The translations under genes and the position numbers were made by a program. The notes below the pieces were generated by a model, which saw only the letters and a list, made by a program, of their open reading frames with translations, had not been told where the DNA came from and made no database searches. A stretch of DNA of 64,000 nt, taken from Brassica napus (Eukaryota; Streptophyta; Magnoliopsida; Brassicales; Brassicaceae). Numbering within the stretch: position 1 is the first letter of the stretch; every line of letters begins with the position of its first letter. Where the stretch lies: NCBI RefSeq assembly GCF_020379485.1, contig NW_026015638.1:1-64000 (forward strand), read 5' to 3'. Positions 46,087-56,858 of the stretch are shown here, in pieces.

Positions 46087-49000
46087 TTGAAGCTGTGCTA
46101 CGTTCTGTGGGTTTGCGTGATTCTAGACTCAAGGTTGGTGTGTACGAGATCCAAGATACAAGTTTTCAAGTCAAGCAAAGATGGAACAGGGATGAACATG
46201 AGGATGAAGGTAGCGGTTACTTTCAAAGGTAGCAACTACCTTGTGTGGTCTCGGATGGTGAAGACTGCGGTGGGAAGTAAGGGTTTGTGGGGGCACATCA
46301 CAACAGGGGAGGCTCCGAAACTCATTACTCAGGGAGGAGATCAAGAAGAGGTCTCCAATGAAGCGGCTGTGGAGAAATGGCAACAAGAAGACATGCTGGT
46401 GATGACGGTTCTACACGCATCCTTGGACCCAGCTATCTTGGATGCCTACAGCTACTGTGAATCAGCCAAGGAGCTGTGGGACACGCTGAAGAAGGTGTAT
46501 GGGAACATTTCCAACCTCAGCCGTGTGTTTGAAGTGAAGCTAGCGATCAACCGTCTTGCACAAGAGGACATGGAGTTCACTAAGCACTTGGGGAGGTTCA
46601 GGTCCTTATGGTCAGAGCTGGAGATGCTGAGGCCGAGCACAACTGATCCAGATCAGTTGAATGAGAGGCGCGAGCAAGACAAGGTCTTTGGTCTGCTTCT
46701 CACACTGAACCCGGCCTACACCCAGCTCATCCAGCACATGTTAAGGTCAGACAAGCTTCCGGACCTTGAGGAGGTGTGTGCACAAATCCAAAGGGAGCAG
46801 GGATCTATGGGTTTGTTTGGAGGAAAGGGGGAGCTCTCTCTTGCCAATCAAGCAGCTCATGAGGATTCAACCGAGGCTCCACAAGCAAACAAGGCATCTC
46901 ACGGGAAGTACGAGGACAGGAAGTTCAATGGCAACTGTGATCATTGCAAGAAGCATGGTCATAAGAAGAGCCAATGCTGGATACTGCACCCACACCTCAA
47001 GCCGGCCAAGTTCATGAAGGAGCGTGAGGGAAGGGCAAATGTGACTGAAGGTTCAAGTGGAGCTGGCACCAGCAAGATCAGTGAAGTGGATGGGCTTGGA
47101 GGCAATGATGGGAATGGGAAGTCTCTGGTGGCTTACACAGGCGCCTCAAGCTCCCGCAGCAATGATGACTACATCAAGAGATCAGACCTTGATGCCCTCT
47201 TCAAAATGCTAAAGGAAAACGGTAACACTTACGGTTATTCCTTTGGAGCTTCTATGATTGCATATAAGGATGATCACTTGATTAGAGAACTAGTAGAACG
47301 GTTAGAAGCTAGGAATGGGTATAGACATGCTCACATTGCTAGAACTGATAAGATGCATCCATCACTTAGTAATCTATGCCATAATGCTAAACGAGTAAGT
47401 AAACCATTGATTGTTGATTCTGGTGCATCACATCATATGATAAGTGATGAAAACTTGATTAAGGATATAGAACCTACACATGGGCATGTGATGATAGCAA
47501 ATGGGGATAAGATACCCATTAGAGGAATAGGAAAGCTTAAGCTGTTTAACAAAGAATCTAGAGCTTTTTACATGCCTGAATTCACATCAAACCTATTATC
47601 AGTGAAGAAATGTACTAATGATTTACAATGCAATGTTATCTTTAGTCCTAATGATGTGAAGTTTCAGGATATTGAGAGCAGCAGATTGATTGGGAAAGGG
47701 GTGACTAAGGGAGATCTCTATATGCTTGAAGAACTCACTTCTGTTCCTGATTATAGTTGCTCGTTTACTTCTGCTTCTTTGTTGAATAAAAATGCATTGT
47801 GGCATGCTAGAGTAGGACACCCTCATGTTAAAGCTTTGAACTTAATGGTACCAGGTGTTGTGTTTGAGAACAAGGATTGTGAAGCTTGTATTTTAGGCAA
47901 GCATTGTAGAACTGTGTTTCAAAAGTCTACTACCGTTTATGATAATTGCTTTGATCTAATTCACTCAGATGTGTGGACTGCCCCTTGCTTATCTAGAGAT
48001 AGTTATAAGTATTTTGTCACATTCATTGATGAAAAATCCAAATACACCTGGTTAACCTTAATTCAGACCAAAGATAGGGTACTTGATGCATTTAGGAACT
48101 TTCAAACTTATGTAACTAACCATTATCATGCTAAGATTAAAATTTTGAGATCAGATAATGGAGGGGAGTACACGAGTCATGCATTCAAGCAACACCTATC
48201 ACAACATGGGATCCTACATCAAACAAGCTGTCCTTATACTCCACAGCAAAATGGAGTGGCTGAGAGGAAGAATAGGCATCTCATGGAAGTGGCAAGGTCA
48301 CTTATGTTTCAGAGTAATGTTCCAAAGAGATTTTGGAGTGATGCGGTTGCCACTGCTTGTTACCTGATAAACAGAACCCCAACCAAAGTTCTGAATGAGA
48401 AGGCTCCATTTGAAGTTCTGAACAGGTACAAGCCAGCTCTTGATTATTTGCGAGTCTTTGGATGCCTATGCTTTGTACTCAAACCAGGAGAGATGATCAA
48501 CAAGCTAGAAGCAAGAAGCACTAAGGCTGTGTTCATAGGATACTCAGCTACACAGAAAGGATACAAATGCTATGATCCTATAGCAAGGAGAGTTCTTGTA
48601 TCTAGAGATGTGAAGTTCTTGGAAGATAGAGGATACTATGAAGAAAAGAATCAAGAAGACCTGAAGGACTTAACATCAGACAAGGCCACCACCTTGCGGA
48701 TCATTCTTGAAGGTCTTGGAATCAGTACATCCCAGGATCCAAGGAATCACGCAACTACACCTCCTGAAGTTGGTTCACCATCCCACCTTGATCATGAGGG
48801 AGGAGAGGAGCATGAGGAGCCTATGCAAGAGGCCAACCAAGATGAAGGAGGAGTAGAGAATGAAGGAGAAGAGAGCATAGGCTCGGATGGTCATGGACAT
48901 GATCATGGTGTGACACAAACACCTTCTCAAGATGAAGTGGTAGAAGAACAACAGGAAGAAGAACCGGTTGTGCAGCCACTAAGAAGGAGTACAAGGATAA

Positions 49001-50694
49001 GGAAGGATCCTTCCAGTTGGGTAAACACGAGAGTGTACTACAATGCCCAAGCTGTGGAGCATCCTTCTCAAGCCGTGTGCTCCTTTGCTCAATATCCAGA
49101 AGCACATTGCGCTTTCATGGTAAACTTGGATGAGAATCACATCCCAAGAAGCTATGAAGAAGCAATGAAAGATAAAGAATGGAAGGAATCAGTTGGAGAT
49201 GAGGCAGGAGCAATGATCAAGAATGATACATGGTATGAGAGTGAGTTACCAAAAGGGAAGAAGGCTGTGACTAGTAGATGGATATTCACAATCAAGTACA
49301 AAGCGGATGGAAAGGTTGAGAGGAAGAAGTCAAGGCTAGTTGCAAGAGGTTTCACTCAAACTTATGGAGAAGATTACATAGAAACCTTTGCACCAGTAGC
49401 TAAACTCCACACAATCCGGATTGTACTGAGCTTAGCTGTGAATCTTGGATGGGGGTTATGGCAAATGGATGTGAAGAATGCGTTTCTACAAGGTGAACTT
49501 GAGGATGAAGTGTATATGCATCCACCTCCAGGCCTTGAACACTTAGTGAAGAGTGGAAATGTGTTGAGACTGAAGAAAGCCATCTATGGGCTGAAGCAAT
49601 CACCAAGAGCTTGGTACAACAAGTTGAGTACTACTCTGAATGGCCGAGGCTTCAAGAAGTCTGAACTAGATCACACCCTCTTCACACTCACGACTCCCTC
49701 AGGTATGATTGCACTTCTTGTGTATGTTGATGATATCATTATCACAGGGAGTGATAAGGAAGGTATCATAGCAACCAAGGAGTTTCTTAAATCCATGTTT
49801 GAGATTAAAGACTTGGGAGAAATGAAATACTTTCTTGGAATTGAGATATGTAGATCCAAGGAAGGTTTGTTCATGTCCCAAAGGAAGTATACACTTGATC
49901 TTTTGAAAGGTGCAGGTGCTTATGGAGGCAAGACAGCAAGGATGCCTATGGAGGATGGCTACAAAGTCCCACGAGAGGGGGAGATTGAAGACAGCAAACC
50001 TTATCAGGATCCTAAACTCTATAGAAAACTAGTTGGCAAATTGATTTATCTCACTATAACTAGACCTGACATTTGTTTTGCTGTGAATCAGGTGAGTCAA
50101 CACATGCAAGTACCTAAGGAACATCATTGGCGCATGGTGGAGAGGATCTTGATGTATCTCAACGGCTCACCTGATCAAGGAGTATGGATGGGCTGCAATG
50201 GAAGCACTGAAGTGGTGGGATACTGTGATGCGGATTGGGCTGGTGATAGAGCAGACAGGAGATCAACCACAGGCTATTGCACATTCATTGGAGGCAACTT
50301 GGTGACTTGGAAGAGTAAGAAGCAGAAGGTGGTGTCTTGCTCAAGTGCAGAAGCTGAGTATAGAGCTATGCTGAAGCTCACCAACGAGTTAGTATGGATC
50401 AAAGGCATCTTGAAGCATTTGGAGATTGATCAAGCCACGCCAATGACCATGCATTGTGACAACCAAGCAGCTATCCACATTGCCTCCAACTCGGTGTTCC
50501 ATGAGAGAACCAAGCACATTGAAGTTGATTGCCACAAGGTGAGGCAGATGATCATCTTAGGAGTCATCTTGCCATGCTACACAAGAAGTGAAGATCAGTT
50601 AGCGGATGTGTTCACCAAGGCTGCAAGGCAGAAGACAATGGAGTCCATTCACATACGGTTGGGCCTCATTGATCTTGGGAAGAGAAGGAGCTGA
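46087..50694 (+). CDS. Ty1/copia gag-pol polyprotein, uninterrupted
   Basis: A 1535-residue frame. Homology to copia element 1 begins at MNMRMKVAVTFKG, so translation may really start at the Met at 46192 (residue 36). Gag: FKGSNYLVWSRMVKTAV at 46-62, zinc knuckle CDHCKKHGHKKSQC at 284-297. Protease: DSG at 444-446. Integrase: HARVGHPH and CEACILGKHC, catalytic D628, D690 and E726 (D,D35E). An acidic linker spans about 865-960. Reverse transcriptase: D1128 and YVDD at 1213-1216. RNase H: D1381, E1422, D1458. The C-terminus is LGLIDLGKRRS. No frameshift separates gag and pol, so they would be made as one polyprotein and cut by its own protease, as is usual for plant copia elements. All catalytic residues are intact. 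The first 35 residues may be leader rather than protein. Confidence 0.96.
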   Translation: MKLCYVLWVCVILDSRLVCTRSKIQVFKSSKDGTGMNMRMKVAVTFKGSNYLVWSRMVKTAVGSKGLWGHITTGEAPKLITQGGDQEEVSNEAAVEKWQQEDMLVMTVLHASLDPAILDAYSYCESAKELWDTLKKVYGNISNLSRVFEVKLAINRLAQEDMEFTKHLGRFRSLWSELEMLRPSTTDPDQLNERREQDKVFGLLLTLNPAYTQLIQHMLRSDKLPDLEEVCAQIQREQGSMGLFGGKGELSLANQAAHEDSTEAPQANKASHGKYEDRKFNGNCDHCKKHGHKKSQCWILHPHLKPAKFMKEREGRANVTEGSSGAGTSKISEVDGLGGNDGNGKSLVAYTGASSSRSNDDYIKRSDLDALFKMLKENGNTYGYSFGASMIAYKDDHLIRELVERLEARNGYRHAHIARTDKMHPSLSNLCHNAKRVSKPLIVDSGASHHMISDENLIKDIEPTHGHVMIANGDKIPIRGIGKLKLFNKESRAFYMPEFTSNLLSVKKCTNDLQCNVIFSPNDVKFQDIESSRLIGKGVTKGDLYMLEELTSVPDYSCSFTSASLLNKNALWHARVGHPHVKALNLMVPGVVFENKDCEACILGKHCRTVFQKSTTVYDNCFDLIHSDVWTAPCLSRDSYKYFVTFIDEKSKYTWLTLIQTKDRVLDAFRNFQTYVTNHYHAKIKILRSDNGGEYTSHAFKQHLSQHGILHQTSCPYTPQQNGVAERKNRHLMEVARSLMFQSNVPKRFWSDAVATACYLINRTPTKVLNEKAPFEVLNRYKPALDYLRVFGCLCFVLKPGEMINKLEARSTKAVFIGYSATQKGYKCYDPIARRVLVSRDVKFLEDRGYYEEKNQEDLKDLTSDKATTLRIILEGLGISTSQDPRNHATTPPEVGSPSHLDHEGGEEHEEPMQEANQDEGGVENEGEESIGSDGHGHDHGVTQTPSQDEVVEEQQEEEPVVQPLRRSTRIRKDPSSWVNTRVYYNAQAVEHPSQAVCSFAQYPEAHCAFMVNLDENHIPRSYEEAMKDKEWKESVGDEAGAMIKNDTWYESELPKGKKAVTSRWIFTIKYKADGKVERKKSRLVARGFTQTYGEDYIETFAPVAKLHTIRIVLSLAVNLGWGLWQMDVKNAFLQGELEDEVYMHPPPGLEHLVKSGNVLRLKKAIYGLKQSPRAWYNKLSTTLNGRGFKKSELDHTLFTLTTPSGMIALLVYVDDIIITGSDKEGIIATKEFLKSMFEIKDLGEMKYFLGIEICRSKEGLFMSQRKYTLDLLKGAGAYGGKTARMPMEDGYKVPREGEIEDSKPYQDPKLYRKLVGKLIYLTITRPDICFAVNQVSQHMQVPKEHHWRMVERILMYLNGSPDQGVWMGCNGSTEVVGYCDADWAGDRADRRSTTGYCTFIGGNLVTWKSKKQKVVSCSSAEAEYRAMLKLTNELVWIKGILKHLEIDQATPMTMHCDNQAAIHIASNSVFHERTKHIEVDCHKVRQMIILGVILPCYTRSEDQLADVFTKAARQKTMESIHIRLGLIDLGKRRS

Positions 50695-50726
50695 TCCCCT
50701 TGGCTGTGAGGTCTTTACTCTTTTTC

Positions 50727-50767
50727 CCTTATCAAGGTTTTATCCCAATGGGTTTTCCTTGGTAAGG
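50727..50767 (+). promoter_or_regulatory. Conserved stem-loop 3' of pol stop (intact copia element)
   Basis: Arms CCTTATCAAGG (50727-50737) and CCTTGGTAAGG (50757-50767) pair at all 11 positions in the sense RNA, one as U-G. The loop contains CCCAATGGG. It starts 33 bp after the pol stop and precedes TTTTTAATGAGG, also shared with the other elements. Confidence 0.65.
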
Positions 50768-50819
50768 TTTTTAATGAGGAAGATCTCATAGCTATCCAAG
50801 CTTAGGCTTTCACAAAGCT

Positions 50820-50834
50820 AAGCTTGAGGGGGAG
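50820..50834 (+). promoter_or_regulatory. Polypurine tract of intact copia element
   Basis: AAGCTTGAGGGGGAG is directly followed by the 3' LTR. It is the plus-strand primer site. Confidence 0.9.
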
Positions 50835-51399
50835 TGTTGAGTTGAGTTGATTATATTGGTATGGAGAGAAGAGGAGTTGAAGAGGAGAAGAGATGGAGAA
50901 GCTTAGGGGTTTGGGTGTGAATGGTACGGACGTCCGTACAAGGCCGTACATGGCCGTACCGTCCGTACCAAAGGTCTCGACCAAAACTTACCCAACTCGA
51001 CCAAGTGAAACGGTAACAAGGGAGTGTTACCTTGGGGACTTAAGGAGAAGGGATCAGACCGTTGAGTGGATAAGGGAAGAGCGTGCCAGGCTGGAACAGG
51101 CTGTAAAGAGGCAAAGCGTGTGAGCCTTACCATCCAATCATCCGGAAAGCAACCTTGACTCTACATGCTTCAATAGTGCCCATTTCGCCTCTTGTAAACC
51201 CTAATGCCTTCTATATAAATATGTAACCTCACTCATTAATAAGATCAATCAGTTCGAGTCTCTCTAATCTCTTAGACTATGGTTTTCTCTTAGACACTAA
51301 ACGGCTCTTTCTAGTCTCTTAATCTTTCACAAACTTCTCTTAATCACTTCCTAAACACTCTCTTTATTCTAATCACTCTAAAGATCTCTTAATCTCATA
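50835..51399 (+). repeat. 3' LTR of intact copia element
   Basis: This 565-bp LTR appears identical to the 5' LTR except for one G fewer in the GGGG run near 50907 and one G more in CTTGGGG near 51033. GTAC cores are at 50924, 50936, 50946, 50956 and 50965; TATA box at 51212. It ends TCTCATA and is followed by GAATC. Confidence 0.95.
50924..50968. promoter_or_regulatory. Phased GTAC array with 16-bp palindrome, 3' LTR
   Basis: Same five GTAC cores and palindrome GTACGGACGTCCGTAC (50924-50939) as the 5' LTR. Confidence 0.55.
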
Positions 51400-51404
51400 G
51401 AATC
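51400..51404. repeat. Target site duplication GAATC, right copy (intact copia element)
   Basis: Equal to 45398-45402; the satellite monomer resumes with GCGATGTAAG. Confidence 0.92.
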
Positions 51405-54400
51405 GCGATGTAAGAAGCTTGATTTTGATACATAAAGTAGTGGAGAATCACCAGGAAGCTGAATAAATCTCATAGGAGTTAGGATGAAGAAGCTATCCCA
51501 CTTTCAAATCAGGTGATCCCAGTTTTCCTGTTTGGGAATATGACAGCTTCTTTGTCATTCTAATCAAACCAGGATGAATCGCGATGTAAGAAGCTTGATT
51601 TTGATACATAAAGTAGTGGAGAATCACCAGGAAGCTGAATAAATCTCATAGGAGTTAGGATGAAGAAGCTATCCCACTTTCAAATCAGGTGATCCCAGTT
51701 TTCCTGTTTGGGAATATGACAGCTTCTTTGTCATTCTAATCAAACCAGGATGAATCGCGATGTAAGAAGCTTGATTTTGATACATAAAGTAGTGGAGAAT
51801 CACCAGGAAGCTGAATAAATCTCATAGGAGTTAGGATGAAGAAGCTATCCCACTTTCAAATCAGGTGATCCCAGTTTTCCTGTTTGGGAATATGACAGCT
51901 TCTTTGTCATTCTAATCAAACCAGGATGAATCGCGATGTAAGAAGCTTGATTTTGATACATAAAGTAGTGGAGAATCACCAGGAAGCTGAATAAATCTCA
52001 TAGGAGTTAGGATGAAGAAGCTATCCCACTTTCAAATCAGGTGATCCCAGTTTTCCTGTTTGGGAATATGACAGCTTCTTTGTCATTCTAATCAAACCAG
52101 GATGAATCGCGATGTAAGAAGCTTGATTTTGATACATAAAGTAGTGGAGAATCACCAGGAAGCTGAATAAATCTCATAGGAGTTAGGATGAAGAAGCTAT
52201 CCCACTTTCAAATCAGGTGATCCCAGTTTTCCTGTTTGGGAATATGACAGCTTCTTTGTCATTCTAATCAAACCAGGATGAATCGCGATGTAAGAAGCTT
52301 GATTTTGATACATAAAGTAGTGGAGAATCACCAGGAAGCTGAATAAATCTCATAGGAGTTAGGATGAAGAAGCTATCCCACTTTCAAATCAGGTGATCCC
52401 AGTTTTCCTGTTTGGGAATATGACAGCTTCTTTGTCATTCTAATCAAACCAGGATGAATCGCGATGTAAGAAGCTTGATTTTGATACATAAAGTAGTGGA
52501 GAATCACCAGGAAGCTGAATAAATCTCATAGGAGTTAGGATGAAGAAGCTATCCCACTTTCAAATCAGGTGATCCCAGTTTTCCTGTTTGGGAATATGAC
52601 AGCTTCTTTGTCATTCTAATCAAACCAGGATGAATCGCGATGTAAGAAGCTTGATTTTGATACATAAAGTAGTGGAGAATCACCAGGAAGCTGAATAAAT
52701 CTCATAGGAGTTAGGATGAAGAAGCTATCCCACTTTCAAATCAGGTGATCCCAGTTTTCCTGTTTGGGAATATGACAGCTTCTTTGTCATTCTAATCAAA
52801 CCAGGATGAATCGCGATGTAAGAAGCTTGATTTTGATACATAAAGTAGTGGAGAATCACCAGGAAGCTGAATAAATCTCATAGGAGTTAGGATGAAGAAG
52901 CTATCCCACTTTCAAATCAGGTGATCCCAGTTTTCCTGTTTGGGAATATGACAGCTTCTTTGTCATTCTAATCAAACCAGGATGAATCGCGATGTAAGAA
53001 GCTTGATTTTGATACATAAAGTAGTGGAGAATCACCAGGAAGTGAATAAATCTCATAGGAGTTAGGATGAAGAAGCTATCCCACTTTCAAATCAGGTGAT
53101 CCCAGTTTTCCTGTTTGGGAATATGACAGCTTCTTTGTCATTCTAATCAAACCAGGATGAATCGCGATGTAAGAAGCTTGATTTTGATACATAAAGTAGT
53201 GGAGAATCACCAGGAAGCTGAATAAATCTCATAGGAGTTAGGATGAAGAAGCTATCCCACTTTCAAATCAGGTGATCCCAGTTTTCCTGTTTGGGAATAT
53301 GACAGCTTCTTTGTCATTCTAATCAAACCAGGATGAATCGCGATGTAAGAAGCTTGATTTTGATACATAAAGTAGTGGAGAATCACCAGGAAGCTGAATA
53401 AATCTCATAGGAGTTAGGATGAAGAAGCTATCCCACTTTCAAATCAGGTGATCCCAGTTTTCCTGTTTGGGAATATGACAGCTTCTTTGTCATTCTAATC
53501 AAACCAGGATGAATCGCGATGTAAGAAGCTTGATTTTGATACATAAAGTAGTGGAGAATCACCAGGAAGCTGAATAAATCTCATAGGAGTTAGGATGAAG
53601 AAGCTATCCCACTTTCAAATCAGGTGATCCCAGTTTTCCTGTTTGGGAATATGACAGCTTCTTTGTCATTCTAATCAAACCAGGATGAATCGCGATGTAA
53701 GAAGCTTGATTTTGATACATAAAGTAGTGGAGAATCACCAGGAAGCTGAATAAATCTCATAGGAGTTAGGATGAAGAAGCTATCCCACTTTCAAATCAGG
53801 TGATCCCAGTTTTCCTGTTTGGGAATATGACAGCTTCTTTGTCATTCTAATCAAACCAGGATGAATCGCGATGTAAGAAGCTTGATTTTGATACATAAAG
53901 TAGTGGAGAATCACCAGGAAGCTGAATAAATCTCATAGGAGTTAGGATGAAGAAGCTATCCCACTTTCAAATCAGGTGATCCCAGTTTTCCTGTTTGGGA
54001 ATATGACAGCTTCTTTGTCATTCTAATCAAACCAGGATGAATCGCGATGTAAGAAGCTTGATTTTGATACATAAAGTAGTGGAGAATCACCAGGAAGCTG
54101 AATAAATCTCATAGGAGTTAGGATGAAGAAGCTATCCCACTTTCAAATCAGGTGATCCCAGTTTTCCTGTTTGGGAATATGACAGCTTCTTTGTCATTCT
54201 AATCAAACCAGGATGAATCGCGATGTAAGAAGCTTGATTTTGATACATAAAGTAGTGGAGAATCACCAGGAAGCTGAATAAATCTCATAGGAGTTAGGAT
54301 GAAGAAGCTATCCCACTTTCAAATCAGGTGATCCCAGTTTTCCTGTTTGGGAATATGACAGCTTCTTTGTCATTCTAATCAAACCAGGATGAATCGCGAT

Positions 54401-56593
54401 GTAAGAAGCTTGATTTTGATACATAAAGTAGTGGAGAATCACCAGGAAGCTGAATAAATCTCATAGGAGTTAGGATGAAGAAGCTATCCCACTTTCAAAT
54501 CAGGTGATCCCAGTTTTCCTGTTTGGGAATATGACAGCTTCTTTGTCATTCTAATCAAACCAGGATGAATCGCGATGTAAGAAGCTTGATTTTGATACAT
54601 AAAGTAGTGGAGAATCACCAGGAAGCTGAATAAATCTCATAGGAGTTAGGATGAAGAAGCTATCCCACTTTCAAATCAGGTGATCCCAGTTTTCCTGTTT
54701 GGGAATATGACAGCTTCTTTGTCATTCTAATCAAACCAGGATGAATCGCGATGTAAGAAGCTTGATTTTGATACATAAAGTAGTGGAGAATCACCAGGAA
54801 GCTGAATAAATCTCATAGGAGTTAGGATGAAGAAGCTATCCCACTTTCAAATCAGGTGATCCCAGTTTTCCTGTTTGGGAATATGACAGCTTCTTTGTCA
54901 TTCTAATCAAACCAGGATGAATCGCGATGTAAGAAGCTTGATTTTGATACATAAAGTAGTGGAGAATCACCAGGAAGCTGAATAAATCTCATAGGAGTTA
55001 GGATGAAGAAGCTATCCCACTTTCAAATCAGGTGATCCCAGTTTTCCTGTTTGGGAATATGACAGCTTCTTTGTCATTCTAATCAAACCAGGATGAATCG
55101 CGATGTAAGAAGCTTGATTTTGATACATAAAGTAGTGGAGAATCACCAGGAAGCTGAATAAATCTCATAGGAGTTAGGATGAAGAAGCTATCCCACTTTC
55201 AAATCAGGTGATCCCAGTTTTCCTGTTTGGGAATATGACAGCTTCTTTGTCATTCTAATCAAACCAGGATGAATCGCGATGTAAGAAGCTTGATTTTGAT
55301 ACATAAAGTAGTGGAGAATCACCAGGAAGCTGAATAAATCTCATAGGAGTTAGGATGAAGAAGCTATCCCACTTTCAAATCAGGTGATCCCAGTTTTCCT
55401 GTTTGGGAATATGACAGCTTCTTTGTCATTCTAATCAAACCAGGATGAATCGCGATGTAAGAAGCTTGATTTTGATACATAAAGTAGTGGAGAATCACCA
55501 GGAAGCTGAATAAATCTCATAGGAGTTAGGATGAAGAAGCTATCCCACTTTCAAATCAGGTGATCCCAGTTTTCCTGTTTGGGAATATGACAGCTTCTTT
55601 GTCATTCTAATCAAACCAGGATGAATCGCGATGTAAGAAGCTTGATTTTGATACATAAAGTAGTGGAGAATCACCAGGAAGCTGAATAAATCTCATAGGA
55701 GTTAGGATGAAGAAGCTATCCCACTTTCAAATCAGGTGATCCCAGTTTTCCTGTTTGGGAATATGACAGCTTCTTTGTCATTCTAATCAAACCAGGATGA
55801 ATCGCGATGTAAGAAGCTTGATTTTGAAACATAAAGTAGTGGAGAATCACCAGGAAGCTGAATAAATCTCATAGGAGTTAGGATGAAGAAGCTATCCCAC
55901 TTTCAAATCAGGTGATCCCAGTTTTCCTGTTTGGGAATATGACAGCTTCTTTGTCATTCTAATCAAACCAGGATGAATCGCGATGTAAGAAGCTTGATTT
56001 TGATACATAAAGTAGTGGAGAATCACCAGGAAGCTGAATAAATCTCATAGGAGTTAGGATGAAGAAGCTATCCCACTTTCAAATCAGGTGATCCCAGTTT
56101 TCCTGTTTGGGAATATGACAGCTTCTTTGTCATTCTAATCAAACCAGGATGAATCGCGATGTAAGAAGCTTGATTTTGATACATAAAGTAGTGGAGAATC
56201 ACCAGGAAGCTGAATAAATCTCATAGGAGTTAGGATGAAGAAGCTATCCCACTTTCAAATCAGGTGATCCCAGTTTTCCTGTTTGGGAATATGACAGCTT
56301 CTTTGTCATTCTAATCAAACCAGGATGAATCGCGATGTAAGAAGCTTGATTTTGATACATAAAGTAGTGGAGAATCACCAGGAAGTCGAATAAATCTCAT
56401 AGGAGTTAGGATGAAGAAGCTATCCCACTTTCAAATCAGGTGATCCCAGTTTTCCTGTTTGGGAATATGACAGCTTCTTTGTCATTCTAATCAAACCAGG
56501 ATGAATCGCGATGTAAGAAGCTTGATTTTGATACATAAAGTAGTGGAGAATCACCAGGAAGTCGAATAAATCTCACAGGAGTTAGGATGAAGA
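51400..56593 (+). repeat. Centromeric satellite array D (about 29.5 monomers)
   Basis: Same 176-bp satellite and orientation, continuing the monomer cut by the intact copia element, so arrays C and D were one array of about 72 monomers. It is uniform until about 55800. The last monomers then carry the GAAACAT (55827), GTCGAAT (56386, 56562) and TCTCACAGG variants otherwise seen in array B. It ends in mid-monomer at GATGAAGAA, where the next element starts. Confidence 0.95.
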
Positions 56594-56858
56594 ATGTTGA
56601 GATGAGAGAATAAAGAGTTGATATATTGAGAGAGGAAGAGAGTTGGAGTAGACAGTAACTTTGGAGTTTTACTGTGGTAACTTTAGTTTAACCACAGTAA
56701 CAACTTGGGAAGTTATCTGATGGCATGAGAAGGTAACTTAGTGAAGGGAAGAGAGTAAACTCGACCAAAGAGGATAAGGAAGGATAAGGGAGCACTTTGA
56801 CAGCCTGTATGATGCTGGAAAGGAGAGGATGCTTTTCTACTAGTGCAAGCATGTGAGA
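56594..56858 (+). repeat. 5' LTR of outer element, first part (265 bp)
   Basis: Begins TGTTGAGATGAG. It contains an inverted repeat, TTACTGTGGT (56669-56678) and ACCACAGTAA (56691-56700), 10-bp arms with a 12-nt loop. The AGTAACTTTGGAG / CTGTGGTAAC motifs are shared with the LTR of the nested element. It ends with the TGAGA target duplication. Confidence 0.85.
56854..56858. repeat. Target site duplication TGAGA, left copy (nested element)
   Basis: TGAGA here equals 62741-62745. Joining the flanks makes one continuous LTR. Confidence 0.9.

Larger units (their letters stand above)
45403..51399 (+). mobile_element. Intact Ty1/copia LTR retrotransposon (copia element 2)
   Basis: All parts are present: 565-bp LTRs at 45403-45967 and 50835-51399, a 19-bp initiator-Met primer site at 45968-45986, one uninterrupted gag-pol frame 46087-50694, a stem-loop at 50727-50767, a polypurine tract at 50820-50834 and target duplication GAATC. 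The LTRs appear to differ by only two 1-base indels, so insertion was very recent and the element is plausibly mobile. It sits inside a satellite monomer, joining arrays C and D. Its lineage within Ty1/copia is not resolved here. Copia elements of the ALE and Bianca lineages are recalled in Brassicaceae centromeres, but I cannot confirm a link. Confidence 0.97.

Noticed and set aside
6594..56593. CENP-B box in the satellite monomer
   Set aside because: No stretch fits the recalled CENP-B box pattern; only HindIII and TCGCGA palindromes stand out.
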